This document shows, piece after piece, positions 11,346-23,166 of a stretch of DNA of 64,000 bases; the first letter of the stretch is position 1, and every line of letters begins with the position of its first letter. Source of the stretch: Ophiura sarsii (taxonomy: Eukaryota > Echinodermata > Ophiuroidea > Amphilepidida > Ophiuridae); contig CM069455.1 in assembly GCA_035610835.1 (NCBI GenBank), forward strand, positions 47,733,308 through 47,797,307. The letters run 5' to 3'. The translations under genes and the position numbers were made by a program. The notes beneath the pieces were generated by a model. The model was not told the DNA's origin and did not search any database. It was given only the letters and a program-made list of their open reading frames with translations.

Positions 11346-12420
11346 CATAAATCTTCATGACATTACATAGTGGCGTACGATCAGTGGTATTACATATAAA
11401 TGTATGGCAAAGTCTGGTCGATTTTGTGACGTATAACCTATTGTTTTGAAATATTGTTTTCCTAATTATTCAAAGAGCTTAAACGTTTGTATGGTTCTAC
11501 GTGGTTAAATAGGAAAGAATTTGGGATATTGTAAGTTTTGCCAAGAAAAGTTAATCTGAATGAATTGTTCTAAATTTATATTGATGATATCCCTTTTGAA
11601 GCATACCAGACAGAGCATTGTATATACCTACCGTTCGAATTGTACTTGATAGTAGATCGTATACATGGAATATACTATCTAGCTCTGGTACCTAGCTGCG
11701 AACGTAGCGAGATACGACCGAAGGGAGGAGCTCTGGAGTTTCCACCACATGGGCCATCAAATTATCCCCAACACAGGTCTGGTATTCAACAGTATGTCAA
11801 TTTCAATTTTGGATGAGTGACACGCCATCTAAAGCTGTCCGGCTGTCATTTGACTGTTTAATATATCATAATCATTACAACATAAGGGAAAATACCACCA
11901 AGATTGATGCCTAAAGTTGAAATAGTCTTGCCCCTTCTTAATCGCTTGCCTCAAGATTTATAAGCAAGGATGATGCATATTATCATGATTATAGTGCCGT
12001 CCCAACACTAGCGCCAGGTCTCTGCTGCCAAGGTTTAGAGTTTGGGTATATTCTAGTGCTAGATGCTATTCAATATGATTGTGTATATGAATAATAATAT
12101 TTGTATTATCAGTGCAATTGTATTTATGTTTATTGTAGACGTTCGGTATCATGTTATTATGTATAATATGTTTGCATTTTTGAATTTGTGTACTAGTCTT
12201 ATGTAACCATTGTAAGTAAATAAATACACGCACGAGAGGTGAACAAGATAATGAATAATGCCATAAGGATTACCACCAAGAATATTATTGCACTTTTGGC
12301 GGTCAATTCTGCGTAAATAACATTTTTCTTAAAATGTACTTGATAAAAGTGTAAAGCAGTGGTGTGGCATGAGTCAAATGTCATCTGAATAAGCTATTCG
12401 ATGTCACGAGCCGAGTTAGC
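11346..12420 (+). repeat. Receptor 3' flank, duplicated downstream (block A)
   Basis: The sequence from inside the receptor's last codons (11207) to about 12420 is repeated at 14065-15135. Differences are substitutions plus two large indels: about 46 bases near 14437 are absent here, and about 175 bases near 11840-12015 here are absent from the other copy. AATAAA motifs near 12218 could serve as polyadenylation signals for the receptor, but this is not demonstrable. Confidence 0.85.
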
Positions 12421-13268
12421 TCGAGTTCATTAAAACACTTTACTCTAGACAAACTTTAAATTAACAACAATTTGATATAACAGACATTGCGTAACATGAT
12501 GAAATTGGCGACGCAATGCGCTATTGCGGTCAATGATCACTGATTAAAGAAACAGATTAATTGCACTTATCGTTCGTATTGGTAATTATAATATTTGTAT
12601 TATTAGTGCAATTGTATTTATGTTTATTGTAGACGTTCGGTATTCATGATATTATGTATAAGGGAGCACATCAAAACTCGACCGCGCGGCAACCGCCGAT
12701 ACCGCCCGGATGGACCGCATATCATTGTTTAGAACAATAGAAACCGGCTGCAACCGCACGGAACCCCACGGAACCGGCGGTTGCAGGACGGTCGAGTTTT
12801 GATGTGCTCCCTAATATGTTTGCATTTTTGAATTTGTATACTAGTCTTATGTAATCATTGTAAGTAAATAAATACATGCACGAGAGTAAGGTGAACAAGA
12901 TAAAAAATAATGCCATAAGGATTACCACCAAGAATATTATTGCAGTTTTGACGGTCACACATTTGGCCAAATAAAAAAAACCACATCGATTCAGCGTAAC
13001 TAACATTTTCCTTAAAATGTACTTGATAAAAGTGTAAAGCAGTGGTGTGGCATGAGTCAAATCATATCTTTTGAATTAGCTACTCGATGTCACGAGCCGA
13101 GTTAGCTCGAGTTCACTAAAACACTTTACTCTAGACAAACTTTAAATTAACAGCAATTTAATATAACAGACATAGCGTAACATGATGAAATTGGCAACGC
13201 AATGCGCTATCGCGGTCAGTGATCACTGATTAAAGAAGAAGCATAAGTGCACTTATCGTTCGTATTGT
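12090..13268 (+). repeat. Tandem duplication of a ~500-bp unit
   Basis: A unit running from TAATATTTGTATTATYAGTG to CACTTATCGTTCGTATTG occurs at about 12090-12580 and again at about 12582-13268. The second copy is longer mainly because of the 150-bp MITE at 12662. A third, 3'-truncated copy lies in the downstream block at about 14790-15135. No coding potential is shared. Confidence 0.85.
12662..12811. mobile_element. 150-bp MITE, PIF/Harbinger-type, with empty-site control
   Basis: Perfect-looking terminal inverted repeats of at least 23 bases starting GGGAGCACATCAAAACTC, flanked by TAA at 12659-12661 and 12812-12814. The paralogous copies at about 12160 and 14870 read straight through GTATAATATG with a single TAA, which is the empty site. 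The three-base TWA duplication points to PIF/Harbinger. The internal sequence is GC-rich compared with the flanks. Confidence 0.85.
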
Positions 13269-13337
13269 TTTACAGGTACGGCGGTTTGCCATAGACTCCG
13301 ACGTATAAATATCAAGTCAGATCCCAATTGTCAATGT

Positions 13338-13728
13338 CCTGTCATGCCTGTTATGAATCTGCCGCATATCCTTCGAAGTAACATCCAAACAGTTATCCAC
13401 TTGTCATGGTATGCATCTGCCGCAAAAGTACCATGGATTACATTTCTCAAGTTCCCTGAGTTTATTGTAACTCCATGAGGTATAATCTTCATGTGATCTT
13501 CTCTCTCTGTTTCATTCACGTCTATAATCCGAAGTCCGAATTGGCATTCGGCCCTCAGGCCTACAGTCCTTCCGTCCCGTTTCCCGTCGTATTTCCTTCT
13601 GCCTTTGTTTGTTTGTTTTGTTTCTCGGTCTCCTGCCCTGCTGTTGCCTCGTTTTCACGACGCCTGCGTACTGCGTAGCATTGCGCATTTCGTTGCGTAT
13701 AGTCTATTTATAACCTTGTACCCTGACA
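13338..13728 (-). mobile_element. Possible solo LTR (Gypsy-like), minus strand
   Basis: Read on the minus strand, a purine run AAAAGAGGGGGGTAG is followed by TGTCAGGGTACAAGG at 13728, as at a polypurine tract/LTR junction, and then by TATAAATAG (13704-13712) as a possible LTR promoter. A CATGACA end near 13338 would close a TG...CA LTR of about 390 bp. No second LTR, primer-binding site or gag/pol is recognisable, and the TATA box would be unusually close to the LTR start, so this is tentative. Confidence 0.3.
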
Positions 13729-14064
13729 CTACCCCCCTCTTTTGGCGAATGCTATCTTAATAGCATTTGTCTATCCTAAGTGTATTTTATTCGATTCATA
13801 ATAATACACATTATAGTGAATATCATCAATTTTAATCAAAATCATATCTCAATGAACTCAAATATTGCGTCGATAAAACTCAAACATAATCATTACAACC
13901 TTCGTTATCAAAACCCTCGTGTTTATAATCTAAATGGAACTTATTTTGATTTAAATTGAAGATATCCACTAATAAGCAGGACAGGCAGGCAGGACGCGGG
14001 AGACAGAGAAACAAAGCAAACAGAGGGAGAACGATTTTGGCGGCCGAAAGACAAGGAAGGCCAA
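13729..14064. other. Non-coding spacer before the duplicated receptor tail
   Basis: No gene. The part at about 13975-14060 (GCAGGACAGGCAGGCAGG ... GAGACAGAGAAACAAAGC) resembles the reverse complement of part of the putative LTR, suggesting a second, inverted piece of the same element. The break into receptor-derived sequence occurs at about 14065. Confidence 0.35.
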
Positions 14065-14203
14065 AAACCCGGAGGTGTACGCTTGAACAGTGGGATTTAT
14101 TCTACCCATAAATTCCTCCATCAATCCATTCCTTTATACACTGTCTACAGTCATTTCCGATTACTTAGACAAGAATAAAAATTCACTGAAGCAGCGTAAA
14201 TAG
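14065..14203 (+). pseudogene. Duplicated 3' end of the LRR-GPCR, broken
   Basis: These 139 bases match 11207-11345 with no indels (constant offset of 2858) and keep the normal stop codon of the parent at 14201-14203. They correspond to the last 46 codons, including helix 7 (NPFLY). The parental codon TGG (Trp) is TGA here near 14084, so even this fragment cannot be translated through. There is no upstream receptor sequence, so it is a partial-duplication pseudogene. Confidence 0.92.
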
Positions 14204-15135
14204 CATAAATCTTCATGGCATTACATAGTGGCGTACGATCGGTGGTATTACATATAAACGTATGGCAAAGTCTGGTCGATTTTGTGACGTATAACCCATT
14301 GTTTTGAAATATCGTTTTCCTAATTATTGAAAGAGCTCAAACGTTTGTATGCGTCTACGTGGTTAAATAGGACAGAATTTGGGATATTGTAAGTTTTGCC
14401 AACAAAAGTTAGTCTGAATGAATTGTTCTAAATTTATAAATGTAGAATAAAGTTTGAGTCATACCGTGGACTACCAAATGATGTCCCTTTTGAAGCATAG
14501 CAAACATTGTATATACATGTACCTACCGTTCGAATTGTACTTGCATGGAATATACTATCAAGCTCTTGTACTTAGCTGTGAACGTAGCGAGATACGACCG
14601 AAGGGAGGAGCTCTGGAGTTTCAACCACATGGGTCATCAAATTATCCCAACACAGGTCTGGTATTCAACAGTATATCAATTTCAATTCTGGATGAGTGAC
14701 ACGCCATCTGAAGCTGTCCAGGTCTCTGCTACCAAGGTTTAGAGTTTTGGTCTATTCTAGTGCTAGATGCTATTCAATATTATTGTGTATATGAATTATA
14801 ATATTTGTATTATCAGTGCAATTGTATTTATGTTTATTGTAGACGTCCGGTATTCATGTTATTATGTATAATATGTTTGCATTTTTGAATCTGTATACTA
14901 GTCTTATGTAACCATTGTAAGTAAATAAATACATGCACGAGAGTGAGGTGAACAAGATAAGAAATAATGCCATATGGATTACCACCAAGAATGTTATTGC
15001 ACTTTTGGCGGTCACACATTTTGCCAAATAAAAACCCCCACATCAATTCAGCGTATCTAACCTTTTTCTTAAAAGTGTAACACGGTGGTGTGACATGTGT
15101 CAAATCATGTCTTTTGAATAAGCTACTCGATTCAA
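14204..15135 (+). repeat. Downstream copy of the receptor 3' flank (block A')
   Basis: Continues the duplication that starts in the pseudogene tail. It follows 11346-12420 closely apart from the two large indels described for that block, and similarity ends near 15135. It lacks the Harbinger-type MITE found at 12662. The ORFs here (14454, 14545) are incidental. Confidence 0.85.
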
Positions 15136-15310
15136 GTCACATCTTTTGCACAGTTTTGAAACCAAATCACAGTCAAGTCAAATATTATTTTGCTCACAGT
15201 GACTCGAGTCAAGTCATCGTCACCAAATAAGGTGACTTATGTCAAAGTCAATCCAAGTCAAGCCAAATCAAGCCATTTAAGTCAAGTCAAGTCGTCGACT
15301 GGGAGGAGTC
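15136..15310 (+). repeat. Cryptic CAAGTCAA-rich simple sequence
   Basis: Imperfect iterations of TCAAGTCAA / TCAAGCCAA dominate this stretch, consistent with slippage-derived simple repeat. The 105-codon frame beginning at 15190 is produced by this repetition. Confidence 0.6.
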
Positions 15311-16141
15311 GTCACAATATCAGGAATATGACAAAGCGATTAAAATATTATGGGAGGAATTCAAGCAGATGGTATATAGATGATGTGACCTGTGACGTCA
15401 CACCAGGCATTTGGTCGGCAGGTGACATTGTTATTTGCCCGGCGGTGTGCGCGCGATATGTTTTGATGTGGAACCGAGCTTTTAAAAATTGCGCCAAAGC
15501 ATTATAAAGGGCAATAAGGCTGATAGTGGACAGTGTTGTGGTCACATGCTGTTCCCTCAAGCATGTATCGACAGTCCAGTACCTACGCCCGTTGCTTTTG
15601 TTGATAAACATTGCTGTCACGTCATCTATATGACAAGATTTAAGTCACCGCATTGAATAGCTAGAAGACATATAGAGATATACAAGAATATGCATTTCTA
15701 TTATTCTGTTATTGCAAGCTTTAACAAATGTTCATTTTGTGGGTGATTTAATATCCATCATGTTCATGGCATATTACGTGATCCTTTTCATGGAACGCCC
15801 TTTATCTTTGAGTTTTTCTCTAAATCCAATTTTGTTTTCAAATTACATTTATAAACATGAAACTATAAAATATACTTTTAAGTTACAGTGTATCTCGTTT
15901 ATCGTCAGCTATGACACAATTAACATTAAATCTAATAAATTACGTCAGTATAATTTTGTGACAAATGTATATTAATGGCGTAAGTAAATAATACTGTTCA
16001 TCTGATATTTCAAATTGTAAGGGGCAAAGTTGTAATGTTGATGCAATAGAAAAAGTAGTTGAATGCACCCAAACTATGTAGTAGAACATGTAAAATAATA
16101 TGGAATAATAATACAGTATCATACTGTTAGTATCATATATT
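15311..16141. other. Non-coding, nothing recognised
   Basis: Transition from a GC-richer patch (about 15370-15610) to strongly AT-rich sequence. No coding frame, RNA gene or clear repeat boundary is supported. Confidence 0.35.
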
Positions 16142-16362
16142 AGAGTATACTATAGTACTCCAGAGTACAGTATCTCGTGACTATATTTATTCCGTCTTGA
16201 CTCAGGGGGTTGGTGGGCGGGGAGGTAAAACAAGGATGGCAACTAGCTTAAACAATAAATAAGGGGCATCCTACATTCTGAAACTATTTTGTCAGTGTTA
16301 TTGCGCTTTATTCCGTTATCTAATCATGAGATACTGTACTCTGGAGTACTAGAGTATACTCT
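16142..16362. mobile_element. 221-bp inverted-repeat element
   Basis: The arms at 16142-16176 and 16328-16362 are 35-base inverted repeats with one mismatch, beginning AGAGTATACT and containing AGTACTCCAGAGTACAG. No target duplication is obvious. The interior (about 150 bp) has no coding content. Confidence 0.75.
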
Positions 16363-16417
16363 GACATCCCATGTTATTTTCATACATGGCAGTACAAGGC
16401 ATCATTTTCGTGGATTA

Positions 16418-16674
16418 AATTGTGACGCGATCAAGAGGAATGAGTCGGATGTCGACCCTGGTCGAAAATGAGTTTTTAATACAGTTTTAAAGAAAACACC
16501 TAGAGCTTTCAGAAACTGAAAACCCCAGTCGATACGACGTTTTGTTCCAAAGTTATGTCAAATTGTATACATGAATTTCCATCAAAACTTATGTAAGCCG
16601 CCATTTTGAATTGGCCATATCTCAATTTGGGATTCCCCGACATCCGACTCATTCCTCTTGATCGCGTCACAATT
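16418..16674. mobile_element. 257-bp MITE with perfect 37-bp terminal inverted repeats
   Basis: The sequence at 16418-16454 (AATTGTGACGCGATCAAG ...) is the exact reverse complement of 16638-16674, so the insertion or last repair is recent. I could not define a clean target duplication, so the superfamily is unassigned. It sits 55 bases from the preceding inverted-repeat element. Confidence 0.8.
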
Positions 16675-16717
16675 ATGTAGCGCTGTATAATGTTCATGAT
16701 TTTTAAAAGTGTTTTTC

Positions 16718-16803
16718 GAATGAATAAATGAATAACGAATAGGTGAATAGGTGAATAGGTGAATAAATGTTTAGGTGAATAAATGAATAAATGAATAAAT
16801 AAA
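16718..16803 (+). repeat. GAATAGGT/GAATAAAT microsatellite
   Basis: Imperfect 8-base iterations of GAATAGGT and GAATAAAT, about ten units. Confidence 0.85.
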
Positions 16804-17290
16804 CAGATGTTGTATCGTTAGTCTTTAAATTAGAAAATATAAATTTGGAACACATTTTAAAGTCCGCAATGTTTGATTTTCATAGATGTGAAGAGAACCG
16901 TAGTTACCTAAACTAACAAGTGTTCAGATTGTTGTAAGCCGGTAAGGTTCAATTGAGCAACTAGGTCGATTTGGGCAACCTGAATTTGTGCATCATGTTG
17001 AAGTCTAACTTGACTACATATTTGCAATGAGTTTAATTGTTTCTATATGCATATGAGGTTAATATATTGAGACTGATAACACCTAAACACCACCAGGTCA
17101 TGTGCACGATCAAAATATGGATTTTCCTTATATTTGGTATGGTGGAAGGTTTTAAGGTATAACATACTAAAATGCATTTTAAAAATTCAAAAAACCTTTG
17201 TTTCCATTGCAACAGCCATTTTTTTCGGAGTTATTTGGGTTATTTTGGGCTATTTAGCTCATTTCTAAGGACAAATTATGTTGAAGTATG

Positions 17291-17660
17291 CCCTGTTCTT
17301 CCAAGCTACTGACTCAAAAGTGTAAACAAATTCAAATAAAGGATTTAAGTGTTGCAAGGTATTATCTTTTATCTTAAATACTGACTGGTAATGTCAACTT
17401 GTCAACTTTATGTTGTATCCTTTTTATGGCTCTGGCAACACTGGTAGTTTTAAAATATTAAAAATATGCGGTTTTTAATCTAGCACGCAAAAAAATCAAT
17501 TTGCCTGGGCACTCAGATTCTTTTTCTTGTTGGTTATGAATATCAAATCAGTTGACATTACCTGTTAGTAAAGAAGAAAGATAATAACTTGCAACACTTT
17601 TGAAATTCCTTCATTTGATATATTTTACACTTTTGAGTCAGTAGCTTGGAAGAACTGGGC
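17291..17660. mobile_element. Foldback element, ~110-bp arms
   Basis: The left arm begins CCCTGTTCTTCCAAGCTACT at 17291 and runs to about 17400. The reverse complement returns at about 17550-17660 with substitutions and small indels. The spacer is about 150 bases. No coding content and no clear target duplication. Confidence 0.65.
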
Positions 17661-19154
17661 AAATTGGACCTAACTTTGCACTCAGCATTGACTTACGCTA
17701 TATATAACCTAATGTTTATCGCCCCTGATTTGAGAATCATTCCGTGTTGGTGGGAGACATGGTCTCATGTATGTCAATGCGTCCAGGGAATACACCCCTC
17801 TCGAAAGTGAGGATCAGGTCGCTTCTAAAGAGCCGGGCCCGACCGACCCATTTCGTTTGCAAATTTAAGATTTCTTTTGGTTATTTTTAAAAAATATTTT
17901 GGAAATGTTTTGAACATTTCGTAAATTACTGAAAATTCGCCAAAATGTCACAACATTCTTTTGAAGAAAAAAAACACACCACAAAAACCCCGATCGTCGG
18001 ACCCTACCTGAGAGGTCCGTTTGCCCGTAAAACATTTTTTTCGTGGCCAAACAGAAGAATACGTTTATAAATGTACTTGACATGACACATTTTGCATGAA
18101 TTTATTCCACGAGAATGTAAAATGTTTTTGAAACATAACACGAAATAATATACAACTTTAGATTTGAACAATATACACAATAGGATTCTTGGTTTGCTAT
18201 GTTTGAAGACACGGAAGGGTATTTCAAACTAAAGTACAAGGCGCCCTCTTGAAGTATTTGCCGTGTTTTGAAATCACAGCAAATTAAAAAAATAGAATCT
18301 CTCGATCTGGAGTTGAATAATAAGAATGCTACCGACCATGTTATTTAAACAAAGTAATTTTTTGGTTCAAAACCAAGCACAATCTCGTCATTGGGATTAG
18401 TGTAATATTCAATTGTTATGCTTTGAAAAAAAAAAAAAAAAAATCTTCCAAGAAATTACAATATGGCCCTCTAGAGCTGACGCTACAAGATTTTTGTCAT
18501 TGACTTGTTCAACATTCACCTCTAGATGGCGACATTTCCTTTAAAAAAGAAAAAAAGAAGAAAAAATATGGCTTTTCAGGAAAGTACATTACGCCCTCTG
18601 GAGTTGAATAGAGTTCTTGTTACGATAATTACGTATTTGAAATTATGAACATTCTACATACATGATTTGCTGCTTTGTTAAATCAGATAGAATGTTTGGT
18701 TTAATGAGAATATCGCCCTCTATAGTTTACAGAAAGACATGCTCTGTGATGTTTTTCACTCATTTTTTTAAAACCCTAACCATACCATATCCAAATCACG
18801 TAAAGGTAAGTTATAGGCTCCGAAAAGTTTAGCGCGACCCCGTTAGGGTGATGCACGATTAATCCCCTGGACTCCTAATGTACCGCCCCCTATCCTGAGT
18901 AGCACTCTTCAATTGTCTGTCATTATTGGTCCCAAGTTTCCCTCTATTAGTGTTATTCCCACAAACCACCCGTATGGATTAGGGTAATAATATAACGTAA
19001 CATAAACCATTTGTGTGGAAGAACTAATAGTGCTAAGGCCAAGTGGAAAAACTATAAATTATTGTCCGCTGTTTTTGAATTGTGCTATTCCAATTGAAAG
19101 ACATGGTGTATTGTTTTTAAATTGGATAACATCATAATTCCATATAACTTGATA
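17661..19154. other. Non-coding; four scattered CGCCCTCT-type repeat starts
   Basis: No gene. A motif of the form CGCCCTCTNGAGTTGA recurs at about 18241, 18465, 18593 and 18713, which may be a decayed tandem array with a unit of about 120-220 bp. An A-run of 18 lies at about 18425. A SINE-like fragment at 18832-18880 matches the one at 1705. Confidence 0.35.
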
Positions 19155-19160
19155 AAGACA

Positions 19161-20425
19161 CTAGTGGTCTAATACATACACCCCAATGTTAAATTTATAC
19201 TTTCATTATACATTTTGGATGATATTATCCCATTTATTGGAATTCCAACAATTTGTTCAGTCATTTTTTGATCCATTTAAGGGACCATTTTGGATATTTG
19301 AGTATGTTAACAAAGCAAAAATACTGGGTATGGGTTACTAGTGGTCTAATACATACATCCTATCATTAAAAGTATATTTTTATCATACATTTAGGTTGAT
19401 ATTATCCCATTTTATGGGACTTGCCAATTTTTGCAGCATTTTGATTTTTTTCACTATGATTGATGGTCGTTTTTCAACTTGATATTTTCTATTTTACATG
19501 AAAGGTTATTCTGAAAATTGTCACATTCCAAAGTTTGCAAAGTCGCATAGCTCCATTGGTTCTAATTTTAGAATAACAAGGTCACAACAATTTTGCCCAT
19601 TGAGAGTACACAAACTGGCTGGTGGTTAACCACCTTTGGCAGTAATTCCCCCATGTTAGCCTATAATTTCTAAATGGAGCATTTCCTGTCCCTAAAATTT
19701 TACAGACATAATGAGCAAAATATGGGGATTTTTAAAATAATAATAATAATAATAATAATAATGTGGATTTATAATGCGCACTAATTCACCAAAAATTACT
19801 TACATTACAACATACCTTTTAAAGTACAACTTAATCTACAATAATTTAATACAACAATTCTTCTGATATCAAAAAAGCTTATTGTGAAATAAAAAATCAT
19901 AGCCCCCAAAAATGATCGGAACATATACCTTTAACGATGCAAAAATACTGGATATGAGTTACTAAAGTGGTCTAACACATACATCGTTAAAATTATATTT
20001 TCATCATACACTTCGGTTGATATTATGCTATTTTATGAAACTTTTACCACTTTTGACAATTTTTTACTATTCATTTGGCGGCCATTTTGGTTTGAAAGTA
20101 AGTTAACATACAAAAATACTAGATATAAGTTTCTAGTGGTCAAACACATACATCTCATTGTCATAACTATACTCAAGTACACAAGTTGGTTTATATATGC
20201 CAATTTATGGAATTCTTACCAATTTTTGCGGCCATTTTGGTGGCCATCTTTGATTAAGGTGCGTTAACAAAGCAAAAGTTCTGGATATGAGTGTCTAGTG
20301 GTCTAATACATACATCCCACTATTGAAACTATACTTTCACTATACCATTTGATCGCTATGTCATTTTATGAGATTTGACCAGTTTGGGCGACCATTTTGG
20401 ACGCCATCTTCAATAACCCCTTAGC
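19161..20425 (+). repeat. Decayed ~170-bp satellite, five units
   Basis: Units beginning CTAGTGGTCTAATACATAC occur at 19161, 19338, 19961, 20133 and 20295. Spacings are 177, about 173 (after removing a 450-bp insertion), 172 and 162 bases. Each unit also contains a CATTATAC/ATTTTGG-type middle and a GGCCATTTTGG-like end. Divergence between units is high, so the array is old. Confidence 0.75.
19485..19933 (+). repeat. Dispersed repeat inserted in the satellite (copy 1)
   Basis: Homologous to 56651-56984: shared blocks include CATGAAAGGT, CATTCCAAAGTTTG, GTACACAAACTGGC, GGTGGTTA, TTTGGCAGTAATTC and TGATCRGAACATA. This copy additionally contains a roughly 130-base segment starting with an (AAT)n run near 19735, absent from the other copy, so it is itself interrupted by a second insertion. 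Confidence 0.75.
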
Positions 20426-21848
20426 ATTCCAAAATTATTGTTGGGAACATCCTGAATATGTTTTAGGACCATAAAAGTACGTCAAACAAATGTTGGTTTG
20501 AGGGAGTCCTGGGGGGGGGGGGGGGGGGGGGTGCACGGTAACCCTCTGTATCTATCCGACAACTGCTTAAAAGCATATTGATACAATTTGTAAACCTTTC
20601 ATATAATGACTGTATAAGATTTCATATTGCATCTTACAATTATGGTATCATCAAAAATGATCAATGCAATAGTCATAGATCTATGCACTTGTCATATACT
20701 TTTTGAAGTTTACTCTCAATACTTTCGTATCTCTTTTCATCACCTTTTGAGACCCTTAAGCAAAGTCCAACGTAAAGCTACGAAATTTCGTTTTACAGAG
20801 ATCCCAACTTAATTTGGGAGATAACACGGTATTATAATCACTTATTCATTCTTCAATAAGCATATGCTGAGATGTAATCATCATTTTTTAGCCAAAAATT
20901 ATTAAACTTCCAATAGCCATTACTTTTAATAACTATATATGACAAATAGACTTTTAATTTTCTCGATCGCATTACCAATATTGTAAGGGGTAAAAAAATA
21001 ATCAAGAGTGCACACAACTGGAGACAGTTTTGCTTCCATGTGAATCTTTTTGTCACCATTTGATCGTTGACGCTGCTGCCAAACTAATTTAGAGCCTATG
21101 GCAGCACTGATGCTATGATATTTAGCAATTGCTTTGCGCTTACAATGATACAAAATAAAATAAGAATAATGAAATATAAACACCATAAAATGAGAAGCAA
21201 ACAATTAGTTTGGAAACAAAAATGTCTTAATTAATTAAGCTAATTCCAAGCAATTTCTACATTAAATGCCAAATTTGTCTCGCCCTAGGCACGCATTTGG
21301 CGCCATTTAAAAAAAGAATATTTCCCCTTAATATTTTTCTTGTCCCCCTATTTGCCCACCCCATTTTGTTGTGGTTGCTGGTGCCGACACTGCCTGCACA
21401 ATGAAGTATATACATTACATGGCATTCATCTCTACACGTAACTCTAGAGTTTTACGCTTCATTCCCTATATGTCTATGACGCCGGACTATAGCTCCAGGA
21501 GGACTATGGCTTCGTTCACACCGGGTTAAGAGTTAATAAAAAAACCCTTTAAAAGGGAAGAGCTAGTGCAAATGAAAGACTTTATATTTTTAGGAAAGCA
21601 GTTGGTAGAATAATAACATGTAAATGTAATTTGGTAATCAGAGATTGGCACAAGAGCAGGCAGTTGACGTATTGAATATGAAGAAAAATTTGCAGTAGTT
21701 GTCCGTATGTGAAGAGGTCTGCCGAAATCAGACACAATTAGGCAAGATATCAAAATTGAGTTTGTAATTGATTATTGTAGTAGAGATCTTCCGCTTACCA
21801 ATGGTATCTTTTTTTAATCGGACTTTTTTCATTTTCAAGTTAATCGTT
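20426..21848. other. Non-coding; poly-G run at 20511-20531
   Basis: A homopolymer of 21 G lies at 20511-20531. The rest is AT-rich without supported genes. Confidence 0.4.
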
Positions 21849-22088
21849 GGTCTCATCACATACAGATCTATTCCATTTACACCGTAAAAAACACATCACA
21901 TACAGATCTATTCGACGCACCACTTGGATTTGGCTTATATCTCATTCATTTCTTGATGAATTTGTCTGAAACGGTTTTTATATCAAGAAAAAACTTTATT
22001 TTTTTTTATCTTAGTGAATTATTTACGCTAATCTTTTAATGAACTCAAACAAAAAGTGACGTCGAATAGATCTGTATGTGATGAGACC
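21849..22088. mobile_element. 240-bp inverted-repeat element
   Basis: Perfect 25-base terminal arms at 21849-21873 and 22064-22088, beginning GGTCTCATCACATACAG. Part of the arm is repeated directly at about 21894, next to the left end. No coding content. The superfamily cannot be assigned without a clear target duplication. Confidence 0.75.
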
Positions 22089-22390
22089 GACGGTCTATAT
22101 GAAAACTCCAAACTTAGATATACTTACAATGTACATACAATGTACTTTTAAATTATTATTATTTTTTTTAATTTTAAATATATATTTTTGGTTTGATTTT
22201 TTTAATCTGAAACTTTCACATTAATGTTATAAACACTCTGGGAATTAATTATTTACAAGAAATCTCAAAAAATCACCCCAATTAGGTTTGGGCTATTTCT
22301 CAGCTTGGAGCTCTGGCCAATTCATTTGGTTTCGGTTGAACATATACATATGATGTAACCACAGGGTTGTCATTTAGAAACATGTATGTA

Positions 22391-22931
22391 CGAGGGGGTA
22401 TCATAAAGTTTTAGAAAACACCCAGAAGTGAAGGAGCCAGAAACTTAAATTTTGTTATGTGATCCTTCAGACATCTTTACTAAGTCCCTGTGCAAAGTTA
22501 CACATTTCTCCTACTTTTTATTACCTGTCCACAGACCGCCATTGTAAAAGTTTAGAGTTTAAAGTTTAGACAGAAAGAGGTCAAAGGTCATTACAAATAA
22601 GCTTGGTGACAATAAACTTATGGGTAACATGGGGTGTACACACATTGACCTCTAATGACCCCTACATGACCTTTAACCCTTTCTGTCAACACTTAAAACT
22701 ATTTATTGCTGTTTTGGGAATAACACAATCTGAGGCAATCTGAGAATCAATCGATGGCGGTCAATCTGAGGATCTTTACAATGGCGGTCTGTGGACAGGT
22801 AATAAAAAGTAGGAGAAATGTGTAACTTTGCACAGGGACTTAGTAAAGATGTCTGGAGGATCATATAACAAAATTAAGTTTCTGGCTCCTTCACTTCTGG
22901 GTGTTTTCTAAAACTTTATGATACCCCCTCG
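22391..22931. mobile_element. 541-bp mariner-type MITE, long TIRs, TA-flanked
   Basis: Starts CGAGGGGGTATCATAAAG and ends with its reverse complement, flanked by TA on both sides (22389-22390 and 22932-22933). The terminal inverted repeats run for about 165 bases and are almost perfect. The centre is itself partly palindromic. TA duplication and a CGAGGG start, shared with two other families here, support a Tc1/mariner-type mobiliser. No transposase remains. Confidence 0.88.
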
Positions 22932-23166
22932 TAAATATCCTCTAGTTGTTATTATGGTGCAATTTCTAATTGAGACTAAGAGGATGTACACATTTACTGG
23001 CAATCAAACAAGAAATACAAAAACAAGTTACATAGAAAGCATAAAACGGTTTCTTTGTTTTATAATTTTATTAGAAACAAATGTAATGTATGTACACGAT
23101 GAGAAGTTATGTACAAATAAAAGCTCAGGAGGGACCATAATGTTGCGTACAATCAACTGAATCTAT

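Noticed and set aside
14454..14742. Overlapping ORFs of 81 and 65 codons
   Set aside because: Located in the duplicated receptor 3' flank; the paralogous copy at about 11600-11830 does not preserve the frames.
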